From JBJELF01 sp051879015 (GTDB lineage Bacteria > Bacillota > Clostridia > Lachnospirales > Lachnospiraceae), in assembly GCA_051879015.1 (NCBI GenBank), contig JBJELF010000068.1, positions 1 to 56,392 of the forward strand: a stretch of 56,392 nt of DNA, read 5' to 3'. The notes beneath the pieces were generated by a model that made no database searches, was not told the DNA's origin, and worked only from the letters and a program-made list of their open reading frames with translations. Positions 8,752 through 19,000 of this stretch are shown here, piece by piece. The number at the start of each line of letters is the position of its first letter. The stretch's first letter is position 1. Both the position numbers and the translations under genes were made by a program.

Positions 8752-9681
8752 ATGAAATTAAGACAAGAAATTGTATTTTGGATGGGGGTTCTACTGTGTG
8801 GAATCCTCTTTTCTTATATTGTTACATTGGTATTTTCTGACCAAGCAGAATATATCAGTGCCGATATTGACAGTGGCTATCAAGTAGAATTGGAAGATGG
8901 ACAAGTAGTAGACGCAGAAGAATTTTTATTGGGGGCATTAGCGGCGACCATGCCAGCAGCTTGGGAGTTGGAGGTGCTCAAAGCACAGGCAGTTTTGTTG
9001 AGAACCAAGCTGATTAAGTCAATGAATGGGACAAATATGGTTAAGGAAGAGGAAACGGGCTTAACGGTGTGGACGCCGGTACAGATGAGTCAAGTTTGGG
9101 GAAATGAACAATTTTCAACGTATTATAAAAAATTGCAGCAGGCACTTCAGGAAACGAGAGGGGAGGTACTCTGTTATGGTGATGAATTAGTGGAGAGTTT
9201 GTATCACTATGCCAGCTGTGGCATAACAAGAAGTGATGAAAGTGGTTATTATCCTTATTTCCAGTCTGTATCCAGTGAAGCTGATTTAGAGGCAGAGGGA
9301 TATTTAAAAATTTTGGTATTTTCAGAAAGTGAATTGGCAGATTTGATTAATCGGATTGATGAAAATAGAAAAGTTTCGTCAGAGGGAATTTTGTCTTCGA
9401 TTCAGATTATTCAATCGGATGGAAGTGGATATGTCATTCAGATGCAGATTGGCAGTTGTTTGTATACGGGGCTGGAAGTAGCCAATGCGTTGTCTTTGTC
9501 TTCCTGTTGTATGAGTTTTCAGGCATATGAAGATAAAATTCGTGTGGTCGGCAAAGGAATCGGACATGGATATGGCATGAGTCAGTGGGGAGCCAAGAAA
9601 ATGGCGGGGAAAGGGAGTAATTATCAGGATATTTTATTGTATTATTATAGTAATGTGCAGCTGCGGGATTATTATTCTTAA
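8752..9681 (+). CDS. SpoIID/LytB-domain protein with altered catalytic site
   Basis: A 309-residue signal-anchored protein (membrane helix about 8-27) with the SpoIID/LytB domain of engulfment lytic transglycosylases. Both family signatures are visible: TMPAAWELEVLKAQAVLLRT (66-85) and GHGYGMSQWGAKKMA near the C-terminus, plus a His/Cys pair (H152, C156) as used for zinc in clostridial SpoIID. In characterised SpoIID the first motif reads EMP and that Glu is catalytic; here the position is Thr. It may therefore be a binding-only paralogue. The start at 8752 follows AGGTGG at 8739-8744. A terminator follows at 9819. Confidence 0.8.
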   Translation: MKLRQEIVFWMGVLLCGILFSYIVTLVFSDQAEYISADIDSGYQVELEDGQVVDAEEFLLGALAATMPAAWELEVLKAQAVLLRTKLIKSMNGTNMVKEEETGLTVWTPVQMSQVWGNEQFSTYYKKLQQALQETRGEVLCYGDELVESLYHYASCGITRSDESGYYPYFQSVSSEADLEAEGYLKILVFSESELADLINRIDENRKVSSEGILSSIQIIQSDGSGYVIQMQIGSCLYTGLEVANALSLSSCCMSFQAYEDKIRVVGKGIGHGYGMSQWGAKKMAGKGSNYQDILLYYYSNVQLRDYYS

Positions 9682-9694
9682 TCCGTTTCATGTA

Positions 9695-9742
9695 ATGATA
9701 CCAGGGTCAAAAGGTCAAAATACCTTTTGACCTCAACATCAT
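9695..9742. repeat. Dispersed inverted-repeat element, copy 3
   Basis: A nearly complete copy. The left arm ATGATACCAGGGTCAAAAGG starts at 9695 and the right arm ACCTTTTGACCTCAACATCAT ends at 9742, with a loop of about six bases. It begins 13 bp after the SpoIID-like gene stop. It is the clearest minimal form of the element, with arms and almost no core. Confidence 0.75.
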
Positions 9743-9773
9743 GTAATGTTTTGATTGGGATTTGTGTCGTTGA

Positions 9774-9790
9774 TTTTGACGCCAATATCA
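9774..9790 (+). repeat. Degenerate arm of the dispersed element
   Basis: TTTTGACGCCAATATCA resembles the right arm of the family and in particular the copy at 55648 (TTTTGACGCTAGTATCAT). No matching left arm is evident. It lies between copies 3 and 4. Confidence 0.35.
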
Positions 9791-9818
9791 AGATTATGAT
9801 GCAAAGATAAAATGGAGA

Positions 9819-9851
9819 ACGAGGCATTGTAAGTAATGTCTCGTTTTTTTT
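9819..9851 (+). terminator. Intrinsic terminator after the SpoIID-like gene
   Basis: The stem ACGAGGCATT / AATGTCTCGT (9819-9828 with 9835-9844, one G-T pair) has a 6-nt loop and is followed by a run of seven to eight T. It would end transcription from the IclR/SpoIID side before the kinase operon. Confidence 0.85.
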
Positions 9852-9977
9852 ATATAATGCTTATCAGTCAGGAAGATAGATATGTAAAAATTCAAATCAG
9901 AAAGCGGTAGAAGATAAATAGAAATACAAGGAAGTCGAAGGAAGTGGAAGAATCGAATCGTTATGTTAAAATATTTT

Positions 9978-10034
9978 ATGATACCTATGGATTGGTTCGC
10001 ACTTCGCACTGCCGTATGTTGACCTTGGTATCAT
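9978..10034. repeat. Dispersed inverted-repeat element, copy 4, before the kinase operon
   Basis: The ends ATGATACC (9978-9985) and GGTATCAT (10027-10034) are perfect inverted repeats. The right arm reads TTGACCTTGGTATCAT and is followed by TTTTAT. A small inner stem is suggested by TTCGCACTTCGCACTGCC. It ends 48 bp before the phosphatase start, so it lies in the probable leader or promoter region of the operon. Confidence 0.6.
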
Positions 10035-10081
10035 TTTATAAGATTTCAGTAAACAGAATCATAATAGTGGAAGGAGGCAAA

Positions 10082-10843
10082 ATGAAATTTCAAGTAATCG
10101 CACAGACAGATGTGGGAACGAAAAAAACAGTCAATCAAGACAGTGTGCTAATTAAGCATGTGGAGTCGTCTGCAGGAGAGATTTTAATGGCATTTATTTG
10201 TGATGGGATGGGAGGATTGGAAAAAGGAGAACTTGCCAGTGCAACTGTCATTCGAGCTTTTAATACATGGTTTGACAAAGAATTGCCACGAGAATTGCCA
10301 GACCTTAATTTTGATAGGATTGAGAAAAAATGGAGTTGTCTTTTAAAGAATTTAAACAAAATAATTTTTGATTTTGGTAATAAAAATGGAGTGAGGCTAG
10401 GAACAACAGCGACAGGAATATTGATGGATGCTCATCAATATATCATCCTTCACGTAGGAGATACAAGGGTTTATCAAATAAATTCCTGCTTGGAAATTTT
10501 GACAGAAGACCAGACTGTTGTAGCGCAGGAAGTCAAAAAGGGAACGATGACGTTAAAGCAGGCAGAAACGGATGCCAGAAGAAATGTGCTGATGCAGTGT
10601 ATTGGTGCATTTCATACAGTTACTCCTGTTCTTTTGAGAGGGACAATACAACAAGGTGTATATATGTTGTGTTCTGATGGATTTCGTCATGAAATTACTG
10701 AAACTGAGATTTACAGTGCATTTTTGTCTGAAAGGTTGAATGATAAACAAATTATGTATGAAAATACGCGTCAGTTAATTGAATTAGTGAAAAAAAGAGG
10801 GGAACGAGACAATATTTCAGTAATTGTAGTTAAAGCAGAGTGA
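10082..10843 (+). CDS. PP2C-type serine/threonine protein phosphatase
   Basis: A 253-residue cytoplasmic, metal-dependent phosphatase (PPM/Stp family) expected to remove phosphate from Ser/Thr on targets of the kinase encoded next door. The family's metal and phosphate motifs are in order: NQD (D20), CDGMGG (D41), GDTRVY (from 126), CSDGF (D199) and ERDNIS (D243). There is no membrane segment. The start at 10082 follows GGAAGGAGG; an upstream in-frame extension to 9944 runs through the repeat element and is rejected. The kinase gene begins 10 bp after its stop. The phosphatase-kinase pairing is the standard Stp/Stk arrangement of Firmicutes. Confidence 0.92.
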   Translation: MKFQVIAQTDVGTKKTVNQDSVLIKHVESSAGEILMAFICDGMGGLEKGELASATVIRAFNTWFDKELPRELPDLNFDRIEKKWSCLLKNLNKIIFDFGNKNGVRLGTTATGILMDAHQYIILHVGDTRVYQINSCLEILTEDQTVVAQEVKKGTMTLKQAETDARRNVLMQCIGAFHTVTPVLLRGTIQQGVYMLCSDGFRHEITETEIYSAFLSERLNDKQIMYENTRQLIELVKKRGERDNISVIVVKAE

Positions 10844-10853
10844 GAGGGACAAT

Positions 10854-12557
10854 ATGACAAGGACTGGAACGGTTATTGATGGAAAATATGAAATTTTAAA
10901 ACAAGTTGGAAAAGGTGGTATGTCCATTGTCTACCTTGCTATGGATAAGAGATTGAATAAGCAGTGGGCGGTCAAGGAAGTTCAAAAAAATAATGAGAGA
11001 AATAATCAAGTGATGATAAATGCTTTGCTTGCAGAAACAAATCTGATGAAAAAGTTGGATCATCCAGCATTGCCTCGTATTGTAGATATTATAGAAAATG
11101 CGGATACCTATTATATTATTATGGATTATATTGAGGGAGAATCTTTGGACAAAAGCATTGTAAAATACGGAGCTCAGAGTGAGGAAGTGGTACTTGATTG
11201 GGCGAAACAATTATGTGATGCTTTAAATTATCTGCATTCTCAGAAACCGCCAATTATTTATCGAGATATGAAACCTTCTAATATTATGCTGAAGCCAGCA
11301 GGAAACTTGAAGTTAGTTGATTTCGGGATTGCAAGAGAATACAAAGATAAAACTAGGACAGACACAACGGTGTTGGGGACACCGGGTTATGCACCGCCTG
11401 AGCAGCATCGAGGTACAACAGACCAGCGTTCTGATATTTATGCGTTGGGTATGACGCTGCATCATTTGCTCACAGGAATTGATCCCAGAACGGCGGGATA
11501 TGAATATCTTTCTGTAAGGCAATGGAAACCATCTTTGTCAGAGGGAATGGAAGCAATCATTGATAAATGTACAGCTATCAATCCAGAGGATCGCTATCAA
11601 AATTGTGCAGAGTTGATGTATGATTTGGAGCATCCGGATTTGATTGCGTATGGATACAAAAAAAAACAAAAAAGAAAACTTGTGATATTTTTATTAAGCT
11701 TTTTCTTTTTTTTGCTGTTTTCTGTTGCGGCCATTCTTTTTTATTCTGGAGCTGTAAAAGAACGGAATAATACCTATGAGATATTGACTTCCTCTGCAAT
11801 TGCTGCTGCCTCCTTGGAGGAGAAGAGGGAAAGTTATAAAACTGCAATCGAGATTTATCCTGGACGGATAGAGGCTTATATTTGTCTGTTGGAGGCTTAT
11901 CAAGCAGAAGGAACATTCAGCAGACAGGAAAATGATGAATTTTTGGCTTTATATAATGCAAATCAAGACGCAATTGAAAGGACAGCGACAGCTGTGGAAA
12001 CAGCAAATTTGAATTATCAGATTGGAATGATATATTTTAATTATTACACTAATGAAGATGGAAGCGTGAGCATTTCTAGTCGTATTAATAAATCTTACTC
12101 ATTTTTTGCAAAAAATCATGAAAAGAAAGAAGAACTTTGGAAAGAACAATTTGCGTATCAAACGGTCTCGGAGTGTTATTATCAAATTTGTGACTTTTAC
12201 AAAAAGTTTATTTTTGATACGGTAACTATAGAAGAAGCCTCAAAAGATAATTATCTGCAATTGTTTGGACGTATCTATGAGTCCTTAGATAGTATTAAGG
12301 AGTCTGGTGCTTATAATCAGCTCAGTCTATGCAATGGAACATTTATGTTACTGTATGATCAGCGCATAAAAATGGCACAAGTTGATGTAGAACAGGAGAA
12401 AGTGGAAAATTTATTGAATATCGTATATCAGAGGGCAAAAAGTTTGTCTGTCAATAAGGAGCAGTCTAGGAAATTGCAAACTGAAATTTTAAATAAATAT
12501 GCAGAATATAAGGAAGCAATTCAGAGGGCGTATGATGCGGAGAGGAGAAAAGATTAA
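10854..12557 (+). CDS. Transmembrane Ser/Thr protein kinase with TPR-like outer region
   Basis: A 567-residue Hanks-type kinase. The cytoplasmic catalytic domain (about 12-260) has the glycine loop GKGGMSIVY, K41, E61, YRDMKPSN (D138, N143; Tyr replaces the usual His), DFG (156-158) and APPEQ (180-184); the activation loop holds adjacent Thr residues (170-172). A basic stretch and one membrane helix follow (about 275-297). The outer part (about 300-567) is helical, with a TPR-like segment near 315-350, rather than the PASTA repeats usual in Firmicute StkP/PrkC kinases. It therefore probably does not sense muropeptides in the PASTA manner. The next gene begins directly after the stop codon, so translational coupling is likely. 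Confidence 0.92.
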   Translation: MTRTGTVIDGKYEILKQVGKGGMSIVYLAMDKRLNKQWAVKEVQKNNERNNQVMINALLAETNLMKKLDHPALPRIVDIIENADTYYIIMDYIEGESLDKSIVKYGAQSEEVVLDWAKQLCDALNYLHSQKPPIIYRDMKPSNIMLKPAGNLKLVDFGIAREYKDKTRTDTTVLGTPGYAPPEQHRGTTDQRSDIYALGMTLHHLLTGIDPRTAGYEYLSVRQWKPSLSEGMEAIIDKCTAINPEDRYQNCAELMYDLEHPDLIAYGYKKKQKRKLVIFLLSFFFFLLFSVAAILFYSGAVKERNNTYEILTSSAIAAASLEEKRESYKTAIEIYPGRIEAYICLLEAYQAEGTFSRQENDEFLALYNANQDAIERTATAVETANLNYQIGMIYFNYYTNEDGSVSISSRINKSYSFFAKNHEKKEELWKEQFAYQTVSECYYQICDFYKKFIFDTVTIEEASKDNYLQLFGRIYESLDSIKESGAYNQLSLCNGTFMLLYDQRIKMAQVDVEQEKVENLLNIVYQRAKSLSVNKEQSRKLQTEILNKYAEYKEAIQRAYDAERRKD

Positions 12558-12995
12558 ATGGTCGAGAAGTTATTTCTTTTATCGAAAATTTCACTTGGAT
12601 TGAGTATTGCATTTGCGGTATTGACGGTAACTTTGGGAATTTATTTTCATGTCTGGAATATCATTGGGGATTTATCTGGCAGAAATGCAAGGAAAAAAAT
12701 TGCGCAGATGAGGGTGAAGAAAGAAAATATTGAAAAAAATAAGATGTTTTACCCCAATCTAGTAAACGTAAAGCAAGAAAAATTGGGAGAGAATGAGGAT
12801 AAGCATGCAAAGATTCAAAAAACAATGATAATGAGTGAAACAATGGGAATGGATTCTGAGGAAACAATGGCAATATATAGTCTGCAATGGAAAGTATTGG
12901 ATGATATTATTTTAGTTCATACGGAAGAGTCAATTGACCTTTATGGATTGTTAGAGCCTGTAAAGCAGGCAGGAGTGTTTCAATTAATGAAGTAG
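12558..12995 (+). CDS. Small bitopic membrane protein with threonine-rich tail (candidate kinase substrate)
   Basis: A 145-residue protein of no recognised family. One membrane helix (about 10-34) is followed by a basic region and a long charged tail, predicted to be cytoplasmic by the positive-inside rule. Residues 89-104 hold three Thr-Met pairs (T89, T95, T103), two of them preceded by Glu, in an acidic context. This resembles the acidic phospho-Thr sites recognised by FHA domains and Ser/Thr kinases. Its start touches the kinase stop, and the giant surface protein begins 28 bp downstream, so it could link kinase signalling to the surface protein. That role is inference; that it is a real gene is well supported. 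Confidence 0.7.
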   Translation: MVEKLFLLSKISLGLSIAFAVLTVTLGIYFHVWNIIGDLSGRNARKKIAQMRVKKENIEKNKMFYPNLVNVKQEKLGENEDKHAKIQKTMIMSETMGMDSEETMAIYSLQWKVLDDIILVHTEESIDLYGLLEPVKQAGVFQLMK

Positions 12996-13023
12996 CAATA
13001 AAAAGAGAAAGGAGAACGAGAAG

Positions 13024-16000
13024 ATGAATTACAAAGTTACAATGAATAAACGTATTATGGCATGGATACTTTCATTTATTTTAATAATTTGTGCGATTCC
13101 GTCCTATGTATGGGCAGCAAAGGGGACATCAGAAAGCAGTGATACATTGGAAGAAGCGCAGATATCAACGGATACACCAGAGAATAAGGCTGTTGTATCC
13201 GTTATCAGCATAGGAGAGGGAGAATGTTTTCTGGATAACCAGGAAATAAGTGAATTGGAAATCACGGATGGAGAAACAGTCCTATTAACTTTTACGCCAA
13301 AGGCAGGAAATGTATTAAGTAAAGTAAAGCTGAATGAAAAAGAACTTTCTGTAGAGGAATATGCATCCATGTTGACAGAAGATGGTTTGACGTTTCAGTA
13401 TATTGTAGAACATGTGACAGCAGATATTACGGTGAGTGCAGAATTTGTCCATATGGGAGTTGTTTCGGCAGAGAGTCTGGGAATTATGTTTTCTGGAGCG
13501 GTGCGAGTCAGTGAAGATCAGACATTATATGTTTATGATAAAAATACAAAACAAGAAGATATTCAGTTAAAAGCAAACAATGGAGGAAAAATTAAGGTCA
13601 ATGAGCAGGGAAATCTGGAAATGGATTCTTGGATTATGTCAAGTGATGACAGTTTTCCCTACACAATTCATAGTGTCTGTGTTTACTTTTTGGCAGATGG
13701 TGAGAGGATTCCTCAGTGGTATCAAGTGGAGCTTCCAACAAAAGGATGGATGGTAGATGTTGATACGATTCCACCCACTGTTGAAATAATGCCGGCTGAG
13801 GGAGAACAGGATTTTTATGATCAAGAGGTGACCATGAAAGTAAGTGCTAAGGAAACTGGAAACTATGCAGGTATTGTAAAAGTGGAGTATGAGATATTTA
13901 GTGATAATAATACAATTTCTATTCAGAGTGGAATTATCGAATTAAATCAGTTGGATATATGGGAAAATCAGGATGAAATTATTGTACAAGACTGTGATGA
14001 TTATGAGAGTGTGACAGTGAGCGTAAGGGTGACGGATGCGGCTGGAAATACGGCAATAGACAGTTATGATTTAAATATTCATTCGGTTAGACCAAGAATT
14101 TTTATTGAGATGGATGGCTCTCAGTCAGCTGATGCCAAAGAAGGATTTTATAATTGTGTTGTTCGTACAGCAACAATCACAATTAAGGAGAGAGATAGTA
14201 CATTTGATGAAAATGCTGCGAATGAGGCAATCTTGAGTCAGCTTTCAGCGATGAATTTTGATGGTGAAATTTTAACAACGCCTGTGATATCCGCATGGAG
14301 ATATGGAGAGGATGTAGATGGGAAAGAAGATAAAAATGTTCATATTGCAACGATTGTATTCAAGGAAGAGGGGATATATGAGTGGGATATCAGCAAAATT
14401 TCGTATACCAATCAAGCTGGTTTCAACAATGATGATGTATCGGTAGCTGCAGATTCCAGAAATGTGACATCTTTTACCATAGATCGCACTGCAGAGAAGA
14501 TAACGATTGAGGCATTGGGACATTCATGGGAATCTATATTAGATCAATTAACTTTTGAAATTTTTGAGCAGACTGGAATAACTGTATATGCTGCGGTGGA
14601 AGATGCAGAGAATGTTGAAATTTATTACTATAAAAGTACAGATATGTCTTTTGACGCGGAAGTGGCAGCTTTACAGCGCAATTTGGAAGAAAAAGAGCTG
14701 TTGGAAAAATTGGAAGCTTTGAATTTTGTCTCTGAGGTTCCTACAGTGGGGATGGATGGTGATGAGTATGCCATTGTTTATGCAAAAGCAGTGGATTATG
14801 CGGGAAATATTAGTTATGCCAGTACCAATGCTTTAATTGTTGATACGACAGGCTGTGTAATTGACATTGATTTACCAAGTACAGATAGAAATGGATTTTA
14901 TAATAGAAATATTACTTCTGCGATAAAGGTGAATGAGATAGGGGAAATTTATTCTGGAATTGCTAATGTTACTTATGAGGTAATTGCAGGAGGAAGTTTC
15001 GAGCTCGAGGGTGACATATTGGTATTGAAAGGTGGTGTCCGAACTCAGTCAGGATATTTGTTTTCGCCAGAGAATCAAAGCATTAAGGTTGGAACTTATG
15101 ATTCATTAAAGCATTCTATTGAGACGGAAGTGACAGTAGATTCAAGTATCTATGAGAATAATTGCGATAATGTAATAATAAAAATTGCAGTGGAAGATCA
15201 TGCTGGGAATGAAGTGGTTCAGTATTCTGATGTGATGGCGATCAATTGTATTCAGCCAAAGCTCATCGTCAGTTTTGATGATGATGTTTCACCAATGAGT
15301 GAGAAATACGAGGGGTATTTTGGGCAGGAACGTACTGCAGTTATTACTGTAATCGATAGAACGACTGCTTTTGATGGAGAAAATTTAAGAAAGGAAATTT
15401 TGAATCATATTACTGCCAAAGATTCCAGTGATTCTTATCTTACGGATGAGGAAGGAACTATTTTAAGAGGTCTCGATCTTGTGGATATCACCAATTGGGT
15501 CACATCCGAAGCTCAATCTGATTCGAATCAGGCTGTTCATACGATGAAAATTACTTTTAAAAGAGATGGAAACTATGATTGGGATGTTGCATATACCAAC
15601 TTAGCAGGCGTAAAATCAGAAGAAATTGTTGTATATGGAAATACACCATGGCATTTTACAGTAGATACGACAGCTCCTGAGGTAGTGATTCAGGCAGAAC
15701 AATTTGATAATATATGGGAAAAGATGATATCTGCATTGGGATTGCATTTTAGTTTATGGGAAAATGATAATATCTCGGTAAAGGCAAAGGCTTGGGATGC
15801 GACCTCTGAGCTGGAAGTAACTTTGTATGGCAAGATAGATGTGTTAAATGATATTTTAACGGCGGAGGAGATGGAATGTACCACAAATCAGACGCTGACA
15901 GAGGAAGTACAGAAAAAGTTGGATCAGATGATTGTGGATGAAGTAGATGGATATACAATTACATCAGATGAACATTGTATCATCTATGCACGTGTGGAAG

Positions 16001-19000
16001 ATTATGCAGGAAATGTAACCTATGTCAGTACCAATGGATTAGTGGAGGACAAGACAGTCAGTAAGATCCAAACTGAGATTATGACGATTCCTGATAAGAA
16101 ATTAGGAGAAACTTCGCTTTACAGTCAGTCAGTGGATATTCAAACAATTGTAGATGAGGATGTTAATGACTCTGGTGTATATTCAGGCATTCAGAGTGTG
16201 GTCTATGAAGTATGGAGTGAATTTACCAATGGAAAGCCGATATGTACGCAAACTTTTGAAGAGACACAAAATTTTACTTTTGATACGGATGAGGAAAGAA
16301 GTTCCACATATAAGGAATTGATGAGAGAAGATGTAAAAGGTCAAACAGTGCGAGAGTTGATTGATTCTATTCAAGAGGTAATTCAAATTAAAACCTCTAA
16401 CAACAGAAATGATATTCTTTATAAAAACAACAGCGACAATGTGTGGCTGGTCGTTAAAGCAGTGGATAATGCGGGAAATGAGACAGCAATCGAATCGGAA
16501 CATATCGCTATTAACAGCATTCAGCCCCAAATAACAATTTCTTTTGATGATGGAAGCTCTCCCATGTATCAGGAAATAGATGGAGTAGGCTATTTTTCAG
16601 AATCACGTGTGGCTGCTATTACAGTGATTGATAGAGCTTCAACTTTTGATGGAGAGAATCTGAAAATTAATATTTTGAAGGGGATTGAGGCTTGGAATGC
16701 GGATGGTGATTCATTGATACCAGATCAAGAGGACGGATTGGGGATTTTGCAGCTGGTAGATATCACGGACTGGACTACTGTTGAAAATTCAAAGGATCCC
16801 AACAGGACAACTCATACTATGACGGTTCTTTTCAAGACGGATGCTAATTATAAGTGGGGATTTGATTATACAAATCAAGCGATGGTATATGTAAATACAG
16901 ATGAAATTCAGATTGAAGGTGAGACACCTTATCGGTTTACCGTAGACCATACAGCACCAGAAACTCATACTATTACAGTAGGACAGAGTACTTGGGATCA
17001 GTTGATTGAGAAATTGACTTTTGGACTTTATACGAATCGAACTGTGTCAGTCAAGGCTTATGCAGATGATGAGACCAGTCCTTTGACGGTGGAATATTAT
17101 AAAACAGATGAGACCAGCGTATTGACAAAAAAAGCTTTAGCTCAGCTAGATAGTTGGAGTGTTTTTGCTCCATTTACGGTTGGGGCAGATGAGCAGTTTA
17201 CCGTATATCTAAAGATAATGGATTATGCAGGTAATGTCAGTTACATTAGTTCTAATGGATATATTGTAGAAAATAAGTCCAGCAAAATCACATTGACACC
17301 AGAAGCTGCCAATAGGAATCATGTCTATAAGAAAGATGTTAGAGTGGATGTCAAGGTGGAGGAGACTTCAATCGCATATTCAGGTATTAAGACGGTGGAT
17401 TATACTGTCACTAGCAATGGAATAGTAACTCAAAGCGGAAATCTCTTTACCTTCACTAAGGATAATCCGAAGCAGGCACAGTTAGTACAGGAAGTAGATA
17501 GTATGCAAGGAAGTATTTGTGCTATTGTGGTGGATTCCAAGCGAAATAATAGCAGTGATGTGGTTGTTACCGTGACTACTACAGATAATGCAGGAAATAG
17601 GGCAGACAAATCGATGAAACTGGACATTGATGTGACGAGTCCGAAGATTGATATTCGATATGATAACAATCAAGATAATAATGGGAATAGTTATTTTAAT
17701 AAAAGTCGAGTTGCAACGATTACGATTACTGAGAGAATTAATCATTTTGATGCGCAGGAAGCAGTGAATGGAATTCATATCACTGCAGTGGATGCGAAAG
17801 GACAGCCAGTAACAATTGATGTAAATTCGATGCTCAGTGGGTGGAGTACCTTGAAAAATGATAATCCGGATATGAGTACCCATACCGCTACGATTTCTTA
17901 TATAAATGATGCAAATTATACTTTTGAGATGAGTTATAGTGATGCGGCAGGTAATAGGACGATAGCAAAGCTTGATGTGACGGATAGAAATGTGACAGTA
18001 GGGGATTCTCAGGCACCTTATCAGTTTACGGTAGATAAGACAAAACCTACAGGGAGTATAAAGATTCAAGCGCCAGATCATACAGAAATCGTGTATGATA
18101 AACTATTGGATGCATTAACCTTTGATTATTATTCCAATCAATTTATTATTGTGTCAGATCAGTATGATGATGTAACTTCGCCGGTTAGTAAAGTGGAATA
18201 CTATAAGACAAGCAGTACAAGAATTATGAAACAATCCGAATTGAATCAAATGATTCAGTGGAATATTTCAGCAGGAAAAATGATTTTTCAGGCTAATGAT
18301 AGATTTACCATTTATTTTAAGATAACGGATATGGCTGGAAATTTTGACTATGTTAGTACTGATGGTATCATTATAGATGATACTTCACCGATAGAGGAGA
18401 GTATTGCCCCAGAGATTACTATTTTACAGCCAATCAATGGGATATATAAAAATGATGTTGATGTGAGCGTGTCAGTTTATGACCCAGAGTCAGAGGGTAT
18501 CTATTCTGGCTTGAAGAGCATTACCTATCAGGTAATCAATCAGGGAACAGTTACTCAGGAGGGAACCATTGATTTATCAGTAAATCATCCAACTTATGCA
18601 CAGCTGCAGCAGAGACATGAGTTTGTTGTCCATGTTGACAGTCAGTTAAACAACAGTAATGAGGTGGCGGTCAAAGTGATTGCAGTGGATAATGCTAACA
18701 ATCAATCAGAGAAGATTTGCGATGCCTTTTCAATTGATATTACAGCGCCGACGATTGAAATCAGCTATAATTATAATAAACCGGATAGTGGAAGATATTA
18801 TAGAGAAGAAAGGATTGCTACTGTGGTAATTACAGAGAGAAATTTTAATCCAGATGACGTACATATTACAGTCTGTAACACGGAGGGAGTACAGCCAATA
18901 CTTTCTGATTGGTATCAGTCTGGCGGTGGTGGAAATGATGACGGAATCACGCACACGGCAACGCTGACTTACAGTGCTGATGGAGATTACACATTTTCTA

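Noticed and set aside
17482..18081. Long minus-strand open frame (199 codons) within the giant gene
   Set aside because: It is antisense to the repeat modules, has no ribosome site and encodes a Cys/Ile/Arg-rich sequence typical of shadow frames.
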